A stretch of 64,000 bases of DNA from Natrarchaeobaculum aegyptiacum (GCF_002156705.1 NZ_CP019893.1:1798001-1862000); one strand, 5' to 3'. Numbered from the stretch's first letter, positions 35,065-45,543 are shown. Numbers and translations are program-made. Notes: a model not told the origin generated them from the letters alone.

Positions 35065-36201
35065 ATGTCACAGACGCCTGTCGTAGTGAAGGCTGTCCGG
35101 ACGCCACAGGGGAAAGAAGGCGGCGTATTCGAAGACGCCCGGAGTGAGGACCTCTCGGTCGCGCTGATCGACGAGATCCTCGCCGAGACCGGCATCGAGG
35201 CCGACGCCGTCGACGATCTGATGTGGGGGTGTGCCCAGCAGCGCGGCGAGCAGGACAACAACCTCGCCCGTATCATCGCTATGCTCTCGGAACTCGGCGA
35301 GGGGACCCCCGCGACGACGATCAACCGCTGGTGTGCCTCCTCGATGCAGGCCGTCATGTCCGCCTCCGACGCTATCGCCGCGGGCAACCGCGACGCGATC
35401 ATCGCCGGCGGCGTCGAGCACATGACCCGCGTCCCGATGGACAGCGCGGGCAGCGAGTACCACCCCGACCTCCTCGAGGAGTATAACATCATGGAACTCC
35501 AGATGGGGATGACCGCAGAAGCCGTCGCCGAAGAGTACGACATCAGCCGCGAGCAACAGGACGAGTACGCCGCCCAGAGCCAGCAAAACGCCGTCGAGGC
35601 GACCGAGGAAGGCCGCTTCGAGGACGAGATCGTCCCGATCGAGACCGACGACGGGACGGTCACCGAAGACGAGGGCATCCGCCCCGGTACCACCGCCGAG
35701 AAACTCGCCGACCTCCCGACGGTGTTCAAATCCGACGGGAGCGTCACCCCCGGCAACGCCTCTCAGATCTCCGACGGCGCGGCCGCCCTGCTCATCACGA
35801 GCAAGGAGTTCGCCGAGAACAACGACCTCGAGATCCTCGCGGAAGTCGGCATGAACAACGTCGCCGGCGTCGACCCGCGCGTGATGGGGATCGGTCCGGT
35901 GCCTGCGACCCGCGGCCTGCTCGAGCGCAACGGTCGTGACATCGACGACTACGACCTCGTCGAACTCAACGAGGCGTTCGCGAGCCAGACGGTCTACTCG
36001 CGTGACGAACTCGGCATCGACCCCGACATCTTCAACGTCAACGGCGGTGCGATCGCGATCGGTCACCCGCTTGGTGCCTCGGGTGCACGCCTGCCGGTGA
36101 GCCTGATCCACGAACTCAAAAAGCGCGGTGGCGGTCTCGGACTGGCGACGCTCTGTGTCGGCTTCGGACAGGGTGCAGCGATCGAGTTCGAGGTTAACTA
36201 A
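35065..36201 (+). CDS. Thiolase (acetyl-CoA C-acetyltransferase type)
   Basis: The protein has 378 residues. Nucleophile Cys90 in [10 protein letters not shown], His334 in [10 protein letters not shown] and Cys364 in CVGFGQGAA complete the thiolase triad. It either cleaves 3-oxoacyl-CoA in fatty-acid degradation or condenses two acetyl-CoA. The acyl-CoA synthetases at 38848 and 41084 make a degradative role attractive. ATG 35065 is used; the GTG 6 nt upstream is possible. Confidence 0.9.
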   Translation: MSQTPVVVKAVRTPQGKEGGVFEDARSEDLSVALIDEILAETGIEADAVDDLMWGCAQQRGEQDNNLARIIAMLSELGEGTPATTINRWCASSMQAVMSASDAIAAGNRDAIIAGGVEHMTRVPMDSAGSEYHPDLLEEYNIMELQMGMTAEAVAEEYDISREQQDEYAAQSQQNAVEATEEGRFEDEIVPIETDDGTVTEDEGIRPGTTAEKLADLPTVFKSDGSVTPGNASQISDGAAALLITSKEFAENNDLEILAEVGMNNVAGVDPRVMGIGPVPATRGLLERNGRDIDDYDLVELNEAFASQTVYSRDELGIDPDIFNVNGGAIAIGHPLGASGARLPVSLIHELKKRGGGLGLATLCVGFGQGAAIEFEVN

Positions 36202-36459
36202 CGCGCGGTTCGACGGTCCATTGGACCGAGAACCGCGATCAGTGAGCGGGGAACGGAGTGACCCGCGAGCAAGCACCTGCTGGGACTTCTTGGCTCCTGG
36301 CGAACTGCACGAGTGAGTTTCCGATGTTCTCTCGAACAGAACTGAATTCGGGGGGACGGACCGGTACCCGGTTCAGTACGTTCTGGTTGGCCGTACCCAC
36401 CTGCCAGGGCCCGCCATCGAAGTGCGGCCAGTTTTGTACGCCCGGCACAAAATACGGCT

Positions 36460-36885
36460 ATGAGCAGACTCCTGCTGGGGATCATCGTGGGGATTCCGCT
36501 GGCCTGGCACCTCGGGCTCACCGCCGTGGCCTACTGGGACGCCGGCCGGGTGGGCCTCGAGCCGCCGCTGAAGTGGGCTGCGATCACGTTTTTCGTCCCG
36601 CTGTTTGGCTTTTTCATCTACCTGTTCGAACGCAGCGAACTCGACTATAATCCGGACGAAGATCCCTACAAGGGGCACAACTTCAACATTCATCCGTCGC
36701 GGGCCGACGACGCGCCGCTGCGCTCGCGGGGTGACGACCGACTCGACACGGACCTCGAAGTCGAGCGCTGGGGCGAGGACGGCGACGGCGACGCAGACGG
36801 TGCCAGTAGTGGTGGCCGTGGGGATGCACCGACAGGCGCAGGCGAGGCCGACGACGGTGAGACCAGCCACGACGACCGATCCTGA
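36460..36885 (+). CDS. Small membrane protein with acidic tail
   Basis: The protein has 141 residues. Two membrane helices (about 2-25 and 38-58) are joined by a short loop; the cytosolic tail (about 60-141) begins ERSELDYNPDEDPYKGHNFNIHPSR and becomes Asp/Gly-rich. The pattern of a two-helix hairpin followed by YxLxR-like residues recalls PLD-N/phospholipase-nuclease N-terminal domains, but this is weak. 258 bp upstream hold no gene. Confidence 0.65.
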   Translation: MSRLLLGIIVGIPLAWHLGLTAVAYWDAGRVGLEPPLKWAAITFFVPLFGFFIYLFERSELDYNPDEDPYKGHNFNIHPSRADDAPLRSRGDDRLDTDLEVERWGEDGDGDADGASSGGRGDAPTGAGEADDGETSHDDRS

Positions 36886-37041
36886 CCGGTGGTCTGGGTC
36901 CGGTCTCGAGCCGCTGGATGGGTGAGGTGACACTCGATTCGCGCGCTCTGATACTCGAGCCTCGAGTCCGAAGGCTCGAGAATCGACGTACGAACCGCAG
37001 AACCCACGTTCGAACCGCGAAACCGAATTCCGTCCTCTCGC

Positions 37042-38733
37042 TCAGTCGTCGGCCGGCGCACCGGACGGGCCGGTCTCCTCGAGCACGCTGTCTGGAACGG
37101 TACCGTCGTCGTTCCAGTCGCGCAGGTCGTAGTACTCCTCGAGTCCCTCTTCGAAGTCGGGAATCTCGTAGGGCAGCGTGTCGTCTTCGCGGTCGAAGCC
37201 GCGCTGGTTGTTGAAGTGGCGCTCGAGGGCGACGGTGCGTTCGCCGACGGCCAGCAACTCTTCGTAGTCGGCGTCGAGCAGCGTCTCGAGGCGTTCTTCG
37301 CTGATGAAGTCCCGCGAGAACTTACAGAGGACGGCGCTGTCTTTGACGACGTTCAGGTTCTCGAGTTCGACGAGTTTCGGGGGCTTGCCCTCGAGTCCGT
37401 CTTTCTCGAAGGCGTCGTCCTTGCCGACGAGGGGGTACTCGTAGGGGTAGAACTCGGCGTACATGTGGTCTGCGCCGCGGTTGGAGGTGGCGAATGCCAG
37501 CCCTTGCCCGTTCAGGGTGCGGCCGTCGTGGGCGGCGAACTCGAGGCCCTTGACGGTCCAGTTTTCGACGCCGAGGTCGTCGTGGAAGCGGTCGACGCCC
37601 TCCGCGAGCGTGTCGCCGATGCCGTCGCGGTAGGCGATCTTCTCGACGGTCTCGTGGATCAGGTCGGCGTCGCCGAAGGCGTCCTCGCTCGCGAGGTACG
37701 CGGAGACGACGTCGCCGGCGGAGATGGTGTCCATGCCGAGTTCGTCACAGAGCTTGTTCGATTGCATCACGTCGACGACGTCGTCGATGCCGGCGTTCGA
37801 GCCGAAGGCCATCACGGTCTCGTATTCCGGCCCCTCGGTCTCGAGGCCGGTCTCTTCGTCGCGGGTGGGAAGCTTGCAGGCGAATGCACAGGCCGAGCAG
37901 GTCCCTTTCTTGTACTTCTTCTCGGCGACGGCGTCGCCGCCGATGTCTGCAGCACCCTCGAACTCGAGTTCCGAGAAGTAGCGGGTCGGCAGCGCGCCGA
38001 CCATGTTCGCGTATTCGGTGACGGAGGTCGTCCCCGCTTCTTTCATCGGGTGGTCGGCCTGGGCGGCCTCGCCGTGGATCTCCATCTGCAGCGGTGGAAT
38101 CTCGACGTCGTTGGTGGAGTCGCCCTCGAAGGTGATCGCCTTGACGTTCTTCGAGCCGAGGACGGCACCGAGGCCGCCGCGACCGAAGGCACGCTCTTTC
38201 GAGGTCATGATCGAGGCGAAGCGAACCCGGTTCTCGCCGGCCGGCCCGATGGCGACCGTGTGGTCTTCTGGCAGGTCGGACTTCTCTTCGATGTACTCGC
38301 AGGTCTCGGAGACGGTGGCCTCCTCGAGTTCCGGGACGGCCTCGAATTCGACGCCGTCGTCGGTGACGTGGACGATCACGAGGTCGTCGCTCTCGCCGCT
38401 GATCTCGACGGCGCTGTAGCCGGTACCGGTGAAGTTTCGCGAGAGGAAGCCGCCGGCGTTCGAGGAGAGCAGGCCGTCGGTCAGCGGTGAGAGGCCCGTC
38501 GCCGACATTCGGCCGGTGAAGCTCATCGTCGAGTGCTGGAGCGGCCCGGTCGCGAAGAAGACGCTGTTTTCGGGCCCGAACGGATCGGCGTCGAACGGAA
38601 TCCGCTCGTGGGCCAGCGCCGTCCCGAGAGCGCGGCCGCCGATCGTCGACTCGAGGACGTCGTCGATATCCTCAGTTTCGGCTGTCTGCTCTCCGACGTC
38701 GATCGTACACAGTGGTCCCCGGACGTGTTTCAT
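37042..38733 (-). CDS. Aldehyde ferredoxin oxidoreductase
   Basis: Tungsto-/molybdo-bispterin enzyme, 563 residues. It oxidises aldehydes to carboxylic acids with ferredoxin as acceptor. N-terminal pterin domain (about 1-205) with IGGRALGTAL, NAGGFLSRNFTGTGY and RAFGRGGLGAVLGSK; 4Fe-4S ligands Cys279, Cys282, Cys286 and Cys470; second pterin loop near 405-420 (GLAFATSNRGADH). ATG 38733 matches the family start. Its acid products could feed the neighbouring acyl-CoA synthetases. MoaE at 49351 serves the same cofactor family. Confidence 0.9.
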   Translation of the reverse strand: MKHVRGPLCTIDVGEQTAETEDIDDVLESTIGGRALGTALAHERIPFDADPFGPENSVFFATGPLQHSTMSFTGRMSATGLSPLTDGLLSSNAGGFLSRNFTGTGYSAVEISGESDDLVIVHVTDDGVEFEAVPELEEATVSETCEYIEEKSDLPEDHTVAIGPAGENRVRFASIMTSKERAFGRGGLGAVLGSKNVKAITFEGDSTNDVEIPPLQMEIHGEAAQADHPMKEAGTTSVTEYANMVGALPTRYFSELEFEGAADIGGDAVAEKKYKKGTCSACAFACKLPTRDEETGLETEGPEYETVMAFGSNAGIDDVVDVMQSNKLCDELGMDTISAGDVVSAYLASEDAFGDADLIHETVEKIAYRDGIGDTLAEGVDRFHDDLGVENWTVKGLEFAAHDGRTLNGQGLAFATSNRGADHMYAEFYPYEYPLVGKDDAFEKDGLEGKPPKLVELENLNVVKDSAVLCKFSRDFISEERLETLLDADYEELLAVGERTVALERHFNNQRGFDREDDTLPYEIPDFEEGLEEYYDLRDWNDDGTVPDSVLEETGPSGAPADD

Positions 38734-38847
38734 ATGGGGTTGTGTGACGGCCCGCTGCAAAATGGTTCTGGTTGCGGTGGTCTCGGGTGAGTGTCTCGTC
38801 CCGCGGAACGTCTGGAACGTCCCTCGACGAGGTGACGTCGGGCGGAT

Positions 38848-40818
38848 TCAGGCTTCCGGCGCCTGTTCGGTTTCTGCCTCGGTATAGATCGATTCGACTT
38901 CCGCCTCGAATTCGTCTAAGATCGCCCGGCGTTTCTTCTTCATCGTGGGGGTAAGCAACTCGTTTTCTTCGGTGAACTCGATCGGAGTCAGCCGGTACTC
39001 TTTGATCGTCTCGTAGGACTCGAAGTTCTCGTTTGCCGCCGCGACTTCCTCGTCGACCTGCTCGCGGACCCACTCGTGTTCGCAGGCAGCGTCGTCGTCT
39101 GCGGGCAGGGAGACGCCAGCGTCCTCGGCGCGTCGGCGCAGTCCCTCCATGTTTGGCACGATCAGCGCGCCGATGAACTTCTCGCCGTCGCCGACGACCA
39201 TACACTGCTCGACGATCTCACTCGAGGCGAACGAGTCCTCGATGGGCGCGGGCGCGACGTTCTTGCCGGTCGAGAGCACCAGGATCTGCTTCGTCCGCTC
39301 TACGAACTCGATGTAGCCGTCGGGTCGGATGGTGACGATGTCGCCGGTCCGGAAGTAGCCGTCGTCGGTGAAGGCTCGATCGGTCTCGGCGGGCTTGTTC
39401 CAGTAGCCCTCGAAGACGTTCGGCCCCTTGACGAGCAGTTCGCCGGTCTCGCCTTCGGTACCTGCTGCTTCATCCTCGGAGACGACCGAGTCGTCGACTT
39501 TCACCTCGCAGTCGACGATTGCCGGGCCGACGCTCCCGATTTTCGGCTCTTCCGGCGGGTTCGTCGCGACGACGGGCGAGGTCTCGGTCAGGCCGTAGCC
39601 CTCGAAGATGGGCAGCCCCATGCCGTGGTAGAGGGTACAGAGATCCGACGAGAGCGTCCCGCCGCCGCTGACGAGCATCTCGACGTTGCCTCCGAGGGCC
39701 TCCTTGACCTGACTGAACACCAGCTTGTCGGCGACCGAGAGCTTGAACTCGAGTACCGGCCCGGGATCGTCGGTTCGCTGGTACTCCCTGCCGACCTCGG
39801 TCGCCCAGTTGAAGATCCGCTCTTTGACCGCCGACTCGCTGGCCTGTTCGCGGATGGCGTCGTAGATCTTCTCGTAGACCCGGGGGACGCTCGTTGCGCC
39901 GGTGGGCTGGACGAGGCCGAAGTCCTCTTGCAGGGTCTCTGAGTCTTCCGCGTAGGCGACGGTTGCCCCGGCGGCGAACAGCAAGAAGTGTCCGGCCGTT
40001 CGCTCGAAGACGTGCGCCAGCGGCAGGTAGGAGACGAGTTTACTCTCCTCGTCGATGACGGGGACGTCGTCGTCCTTGTCCGGTCGCGGCCCGTACCGCC
40101 GGTAGACCTGGTTGACGTTCGTCCGGAAGTTGCGGTGGGTGAGCTGGACGCCCTTCGGCTTGCCGGTCGTCCCGCTCGTGTAGATGATGCTCGCGAGGTC
40201 GTCGAACTCCACCGAGTCGAGCCACTCCTCGTAGGCCTCCGGATCGTAACACTCCGACCCGCGCTCGTAGACGTCCGCGAGCGTCAGAACGTCCTCGCGG
40301 TCGTCGTACCCCGAGAGCTCGTCCATCGAGACGATGAACTCGAGGTCGAGATCGTCTTCGACCGCGAGGATACGCTCTAACAGCTCCTCGTTCTCGACGA
40401 GGACGCCGGTCGCCCCCGGGTCGTCGAGCAGGTACTGTGCCTTCTCCGGCGAGGAACTCTTGTAGACGGTGGTGACGACCGCCCCGGCCGACAGCAGCGC
40501 GAAGTCGGACTGGGCCCACTCGAGTCGAGTCTGGGAGAAAATTCCCACTCTGTCGCCGGTCTCGACGCCGAGGTCTCTGAACCCGGCGGCAAGATACCGG
40601 ACGATCTCGCCCATCTCGTCGTAGGTCAGACTCGCGTAGTCACCCGACAGTGCGGGGTCGAACGCGACCCCGGCCAGACTCCGGTCGTAGATTCCTCCTT
40701 TGTACTGCTGGGCGACCCGATCGCCGTTTCGCTCGACCGTCTGTTGAAACATCCGCCCGAGTGGTTCCGTTCCCAGCACCTCGCTCTCGAACTCCCGTTC
40801 TGCGCGCTCCCAGTCCAT
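38848..40818 (-). CDS. Long-chain acyl-CoA synthetase (AMP-forming), paralogue 1
   Basis: The protein has 656 residues, ANL superfamily. ATP P-loop YTSGTTGKPKG (about 213-223), A5 motif GYGLTETSP, A7 TGDIVTIRPDGYIEFVERTKQ, and A8/A10-side LSTGKNVAPAPIEDSFASS. It activates fatty acids to acyl-AMP and then acyl-CoA. ATG 40818 is chosen because the TATA-like box fits it and not the in-frame ATG 40833. Paralogue 2 lies 265 bp upstream on the same strand. The intervening gap holds no gene. Confidence 0.9.
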   Translation of the reverse strand: MDWERAEREFESEVLGTEPLGRMFQQTVERNGDRVAQQYKGGIYDRSLAGVAFDPALSGDYASLTYDEMGEIVRYLAAGFRDLGVETGDRVGIFSQTRLEWAQSDFALLSAGAVVTTVYKSSSPEKAQYLLDDPGATGVLVENEELLERILAVEDDLDLEFIVSMDELSGYDDREDVLTLADVYERGSECYDPEAYEEWLDSVEFDDLASIIYTSGTTGKPKGVQLTHRNFRTNVNQVYRRYGPRPDKDDDVPVIDEESKLVSYLPLAHVFERTAGHFLLFAAGATVAYAEDSETLQEDFGLVQPTGATSVPRVYEKIYDAIREQASESAVKERIFNWATEVGREYQRTDDPGPVLEFKLSVADKLVFSQVKEALGGNVEMLVSGGGTLSSDLCTLYHGMGLPIFEGYGLTETSPVVATNPPEEPKIGSVGPAIVDCEVKVDDSVVSEDEAAGTEGETGELLVKGPNVFEGYWNKPAETDRAFTDDGYFRTGDIVTIRPDGYIEFVERTKQILVLSTGKNVAPAPIEDSFASSEIVEQCMVVGDGEKFIGALIVPNMEGLRRRAEDAGVSLPADDDAACEHEWVREQVDEEVAAANENFESYETIKEYRLTPIEFTEENELLTPTMKKKRRAILDEFEAEVESIYTEAETEQAPEA

Positions 40819-40846
40819 GGTGTGTCTCCCCATGGTCCCTGATACA

Positions 40847-40855
40847 CATTAAACG
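40847..40855 (-). promoter_or_regulatory. TATA-like box of acyl-CoA synthetase 1
   Basis: Minus-strand CGTTTAATG lies about 33 nt before ATG 40818, giving a leader of only a few bases. It is too close to ATG 40833, which decides the start. Confidence 0.5.
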
Positions 40856-41083
40856 TATGTATTGTTTTGCATCAATATGGGGTGATTGGAGGTGACGTGT
40901 GACACACTCGAGCCGGTGGACAGTCGTCTCGCTGCTCGCGATAGTGTCCGCTCACTCCGCTCGATGGAACGGAGCTGATGGTAATCCGTTCCTGTGCGGC
41001 GAGTTACGTCACGCGATGGCACTCGAGAGCGACTGCGAAAACGAGAGTGGAGCGGTGTTCCGGTCTCGACCTCGAGGGTGGTG

Positions 41084-43030
41084 TCAGGCGTCGGCGTAGA
41101 TCCGTTCGACGCGGTCTTCGAACTCGTCTAAGATGACCCGGCGTTTCTTCTTCATCGTGGGGGTAAGCATCTCGTTTTCCTCGGTGAACTCCTGGGGGAC
41201 GAGTTCGAACTGCTTGATCGTCTCGTGTTTCTCGAAGTGCTCGTTGACGCGGTCGACTTCGTCCTGAATGTATTCGCGGACGCGCTCGTGGTCACACATC
41301 GCGTCGGGGTCGTCGGGGAGGTCGATGCCTTCCTCGTCGGCCCAGTTCCGGATGTGGTCGGTGTTCGGGACGAGCAACGCGCCGATGAACTTCTCGTCGT
41401 TGCCGACGACCATCGCCTGCTCGACGATCTCGCTGGCAGCGAACTTGTCCTCGATCGGACCCGGGGCGACGTTCTTGCCTGTCGAGAGGACGACGAGCTG
41501 TTTGAGTCGGTCCCGGAACTCGAGGTAGCCGTCGGGGCGGATGTGGACGACGTCGCCGGTGCGGAAGAAGCCGTCCTCGGTGAACGACCGGTCGGTCGCA
41601 CTCGGCCGGTTCCAGTAGCCCTCGGTCACGTTCGGTCCCTTGACGAGCAGTTCGCCGACCTCGCCGGGGTCGTCTTCGAACGGTGCCTGATCGACGACGC
41701 TCTCGTCGACTTTCACCTCGACGTTCTCGAGTGCGGGGCCGATGGTGCCGGTCTTGGCCGCTTCCGGCGGGTTCGTCGTGACCACGGGAGAGGTCTCGGT
41801 CAGGCCGTAGCCCTCGAAGATGGGCAGTCCCATCGCGTGGTAGAGCTGACAGAGTTCCGGCGAGAGGCTGCCGCCCCCGCTGATGAGCAGTTCGATCTCT
41901 CCACCCAGCGCCTCCCGAACCGAAGAGAAGACGAGTTTGTCCGCGAGCGACCGTTTGAGTTCGAGGATCGCTCCCGGCGAGTCGGCGCGCTGGTACTCGA
42001 CGCCGACGTCGGTCGCCCACTCGAAGATCTTCCGTTTGACGCCGGATTCGCTCGCCTGTTCGCGGATGGCGTCGTAGATTTTCTCGTAGACGCGCGGGAC
42101 GCTCGTCGCCTCCGTCGGCTGGACCGTCGCGAAGTCCTCCTGAAGGGTGTCCGGACTCTCCGCGTAGCCGACGGCGACGCCGCTCGAGAACCGGACGAAG
42201 TGGCCGGCCGTCCGCTCGAAGACGTGTGCCAGCGGCAGGTACGCCACGGCGACCGACTCCTCGTCGATGACGGGGACGTCGTCGTCTTTGTCGGGGCGCG
42301 GGCCGTAGCGCTTGCGGATCGCGTTGACGTTCGACCGGAAGTTCCAGTGGGTCAGCTGGACGCCCTTCGGCTTGCCGGTCGTCCCGCTCGTGTAGATCAG
42401 GCTCGCGAGGTCGTCGAGGTCGACGGCGTCGATCCGCTCCTGGTAGGCCTCGAGGTCGAAGCACTCCCGACCGCGGTGGTAGATCTCCTCGAGGGTGTAG
42501 ATATCGTCGCGGTCGTCGTATCCCGAGAGTTCGTCCATCGAGACGATGAACTCGAGGTCGAGGTCGTCTTCGACCGCGAGGACGCGCTCGAGTAGTTCCT
42601 CGTTCTCGACGACGACGGCCGAGGCGTCTGGATCGTCGAGCAGGTACTGGACCTGTTCTGGCGAGGAACTCGTGTAGACGGTCGTGATGACCGCCCCGAG
42701 GCTCAACAGGGCGAAGTCGGTCTGGGCCCACTCCATGCGGGTGTTCGCGAAGATACCCACGCGGTCGCCCTTCTCGACGCCGAGGTCGTGGAAGCCGGCC
42801 GAGAGGTTCCGGACGATGTCGCGCATCTCGGCGTATGAGATGGGCGCGAACTCGCCGGGCGGTGCCTCAGGAACGACCGCGTCGGTCAACGACCGGTCGT
42901 AGATCCCACCTTTGTACAGCTGGGCCCGCCGATCGCCGTACCGTTCGGCGGCGTCCTCGTACATGCGGGCGAGGTTCGTCTCCCCGATCACCTCGTCGTC
43001 GTGGTTGCGTTCGGCCTCCCGCCAGTTCAT
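41084..43030 (-). CDS. Long-chain acyl-CoA synthetase (AMP-forming), paralogue 2
   Basis: The protein has 648 residues with the same domain plan and many identical stretches as paralogue 1 (start MNWREAER versus MDWERAER; YTSGTTGKPKG; GYGLTETSPVV; LSTGKNVAPGPIEDKFAAS; MLTPTMKKKRR-ILDEFE). It has its own TATA-like box and so its own promoter. Differences in the middle third (substrate tunnel) suggest different chain-length preference. Tandem duplication is the simplest origin. Confidence 0.9.
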   Translation of the reverse strand: MNWREAERNHDDEVIGETNLARMYEDAAERYGDRRAQLYKGGIYDRSLTDAVVPEAPPGEFAPISYAEMRDIVRNLSAGFHDLGVEKGDRVGIFANTRMEWAQTDFALLSLGAVITTVYTSSSPEQVQYLLDDPDASAVVVENEELLERVLAVEDDLDLEFIVSMDELSGYDDRDDIYTLEEIYHRGRECFDLEAYQERIDAVDLDDLASLIYTSGTTGKPKGVQLTHWNFRSNVNAIRKRYGPRPDKDDDVPVIDEESVAVAYLPLAHVFERTAGHFVRFSSGVAVGYAESPDTLQEDFATVQPTEATSVPRVYEKIYDAIREQASESGVKRKIFEWATDVGVEYQRADSPGAILELKRSLADKLVFSSVREALGGEIELLISGGGSLSPELCQLYHAMGLPIFEGYGLTETSPVVTTNPPEAAKTGTIGPALENVEVKVDESVVDQAPFEDDPGEVGELLVKGPNVTEGYWNRPSATDRSFTEDGFFRTGDVVHIRPDGYLEFRDRLKQLVVLSTGKNVAPGPIEDKFAASEIVEQAMVVGNDEKFIGALLVPNTDHIRNWADEEGIDLPDDPDAMCDHERVREYIQDEVDRVNEHFEKHETIKQFELVPQEFTEENEMLTPTMKKKRRVILDEFEDRVERIYADA

Positions 43031-43055
43031 ATTCTTATTCTCGGATTCTCCATGC

Positions 43056-43063
43056 GATAAAAT
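43056..43063 (-). promoter_or_regulatory. TATA-like box of acyl-CoA synthetase 2
   Basis: ATTTTATC on the minus strand is centred about 29 nt before the ATG at 43030, typical for a leaderless transcript. Confidence 0.5.
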
Positions 43064-43159
43064 GTGACGAAACTCCAGTCATCGGTCGGCTGGTTTATCA
43101 GGCGTTGCCGACGGTTCGATTCAGCTGTCTGTCTCGCTGGTCGATGTTCGGCCCCGTCG

Positions 43160-44080
43160 TCAGTCTCGCTGATCGAGGTACTCGAGTACGCCGCGCGTGT
43201 TCATCGCCGCCTCTGCGCGAATCTTGCGATCGTTCCAGGCACCCGGAAGCGAGGCCGTCTCTGCGAAGTGGTCGACGACCGCCTCGTCGTCGTCCAGTTC
43301 CACCCGTTTCTCCTCGACGGACTCGACCCACTCGGTGAGAACGGACTCGTACTCTGCGAGTGCCGCCTCGAGGTCGTCGCTCACCTCCCGGGGACCGAAG
43401 TGAGTGTAACAGAGGACGTCGGGGTCGACCTCACGGATCATTTCGAGGTCGGCCAGACAGCCCTCGAGATCGAAGTCGTTCGGCGGGGAGGTCTCTTTGA
43501 TCTCTTCGCGTTCGGGAACCCAGATACCGGCGGCATCCCCGGTGAACATCGCGTCCATGTCGGGATCGTAGAAGACGACCTGGTGGAACGCGTGGCCGGG
43601 CGCGCCGTACACCTCGAGGGTGTGGTCGCCGAGGTCGATCTCGTCGCCGTCGTCGATCTCGACGATCCGCTCGTCGTCGAGGGGTTCCGGTTCGACGTAG
43701 AACTCCCACTGGTCGCCGACGGCGGCTTTCGTCCCGTCGACGAGGCGGTCGGGTTCGACGAGCAACCCGGCGGCGACGCCCGGGACGTAGACGTCGGCGT
43801 TCGGGCACGCCTCGGCGAGAAAGCCTGCCCCGCCAGCGTGATCGAGGTGGATGTGGGTCACGGCGATCGCCGCCAGTTCGGCGCGCTCGATCCCGAGTTC
43901 ATCGAGTGCCTCGAGGACGTACTCGTGGTTGGTTCCGATGCCGCTCTCGACGACCGCTGGTCGATCGGCGTCGAGGACGTACGCGGCACCGTACCGTTCC
44001 GTGTCGTACATTCCGGTGTCGACGTAGTAACAGTCCGCACAGCCGTCGATGTCGACTTCGTGAACGTCTCCGGGAGCCAT
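43160..44080 (-). CDS. Metallo-beta-lactamase-fold hydrolase
   Basis: The protein has 306 residues. The metal motif THIHLDHAGG (His76, His78, Asp80, His81), a later His in the GAPGHAFHQ loop and Asp in FTGDAAGIW form a complete dinuclear site. The C-terminal helical region (about 225-306) is larger than in simple thioesterase/glyoxalase II types. Natural substrate unknown; thioester or lactone hydrolysis is possible given the neighbours. ATG 44080 avoids a basic upstream extension. Confidence 0.83.
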   Translation of the reverse strand: MAPGDVHEVDIDGCADCYYVDTGMYDTERYGAAYVLDADRPAVVESGIGTNHEYVLEALDELGIERAELAAIAVTHIHLDHAGGAGFLAEACPNADVYVPGVAAGLLVEPDRLVDGTKAAVGDQWEFYVEPEPLDDERIVEIDDGDEIDLGDHTLEVYGAPGHAFHQVVFYDPDMDAMFTGDAAGIWVPEREEIKETSPPNDFDLEGCLADLEMIREVDPDVLCYTHFGPREVSDDLEAALAEYESVLTEWVESVEEKRVELDDDEAVVDHFAETASLPGAWNDRKIRAEAAMNTRGVLEYLDQRD

Positions 44081-44259
44081 ACAGGACGATGTTCGCCACC
44101 CGATAAAAACGGTCCGTTCGCCCACATTCGGTCACGACGAAACGTGTCGTCTTATCGTCACTTCGCGACGGATATCACCGGTACATCCATTTTGTCTGAG
44201 TTCCTGCGCTCTGACATGGATTCGATAGTCGCTGTCACGGGACGGTCGGAGTCCCCGAC

Positions 44260-45543
44260 ATGACCGACGGCGACATCGGCCGAGGCCGCTCGGCGGTCGT
44301 TTCGAGAGGCATCTCGATTGCTGGCCTCGCGCTGTTTGCCACCGTTTTCGTCTGGTGGTGGACCTTTCGGGACGAACTCGACGCCCTCGCGATCGTCTTC
44401 GCGTTCGTCTTCAGTGCCGGCCCCGCACTCGTTCTGGTCTGGGGTGGGCACAAACTCGAGAGCTACGCCGTCCCGCCGAATCGCTGCCGGCGAGTCCTCG
44501 GCTGGACGGCCGTCGGCCTCGTCGTCATGCTCGTGCTCAACGTACCGACGATGCTCGCGTTCCCCTGGGAGAACACCGCCGGAAACGCGGCCTGGCTCCA
44601 CTTTTCGGTTAGCGTCGGTGCCGCCGGCGGCTTCGTCGTCGGCTACGTCGAACTCAGAGCCATCACTCGCGAGGTCGACTCGACAGCCACCGCACTCAGG
44701 GCCTCCCACCTCGAGGACGAACGCGCGGTGCTCGGCTACCTCAACGACCTCCTCAGACACGAAGTGTTGAACAGCATCCAGATCGTCGACGGCCACGCCT
44801 CACTGTTGCTCGCCGAGGAGGACGATCACGAAACCCGCGAACGGCTCGAGACCATTCGCAGCGAGACCCAGTCGCTCGCCGTCGTCGTCGACGACGTTCG
44901 CGCGATGCTCGAGGCCAATCAGGAACCCGACCGTTCGAGCACCGTCGATCTCGTCCCCCTCCTCGAAGACGTCGTCTCGACGGCCCGAACGACCCAACCG
45001 GAAGCGGTGATCGAGACGTCGATCCCCGGGACGATGCCGGTTCGCGGTAACGAGGGCCTCAGGTGGGTCTTCTCGAACCTGCTCGAGAACGCGATCGAAC
45101 ACAACGACGCCGAGACGCCACGCGTTTCGGTGACAGTCACGGTCGACGACGGTGCACCAGTCCACGTCGACGCCACCGGAGCGACGAACGGGAACAGGAC
45201 CACCGACGCTGCTGCCGAGACAGTCACCGTCGTCGTCGCCGACGACGGCCCCGGCATCCCGCCCGAGATCCAGGACACCCTGTTCGAGCGCCGCTCGAGC
45301 AACCACGGCCTCGGTCTCTACCTCGCACACATCCTCGCAGCACGATACGACGGGCGCGTCGACCTCGCAAAGACCGGTCCCGACGGCTCGACGTTCACCG
45401 TGACCCTCCCTCGAGTGGACGCAGACCTCGACGACTCCGGTCAGCGTACCCGCTCGAGCGCCATCTCTGTGTCCAGCGACGGCTCGTCCGACGTCGAAAC
45501 GCCTGCCAGCGAGGCGCTCGAGTCGACTCCAGAGGAACGCTGA
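44260..45543 (+). CDS. Membrane-bound sensor histidine kinase
   Basis: The protein has 427 residues. Four membrane helices (about 14-34, 43-62, 78-100 and 112-132) lead to a coiled linker, the H-box LLRHEVLNS (His167) and the ATPase domain with FSNLLENAIEHN, DDGPGIP and SSNHGLGLYLAHILA. The tail after about 385 is Ser/Thr-rich. The absence of PAS/GAF domains means the signal is read in or near the membrane. No response regulator is adjacent. Confidence 0.87.
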   Translation: MTDGDIGRGRSAVVSRGISIAGLALFATVFVWWWTFRDELDALAIVFAFVFSAGPALVLVWGGHKLESYAVPPNRCRRVLGWTAVGLVVMLVLNVPTMLAFPWENTAGNAAWLHFSVSVGAAGGFVVGYVELRAITREVDSTATALRASHLEDERAVLGYLNDLLRHEVLNSIQIVDGHASLLLAEEDDHETRERLETIRSETQSLAVVVDDVRAMLEANQEPDRSSTVDLVPLLEDVVSTARTTQPEAVIETSIPGTMPVRGNEGLRWVFSNLLENAIEHNDAETPRVSVTVTVDDGAPVHVDATGATNGNRTTDAAAETVTVVVADDGPGIPPEIQDTLFERRSSNHGLGLYLAHILAARYDGRVDLAKTGPDGSTFTVTLPRVDADLDDSGQRTRSSAISVSSDGSSDVETPASEALESTPEER

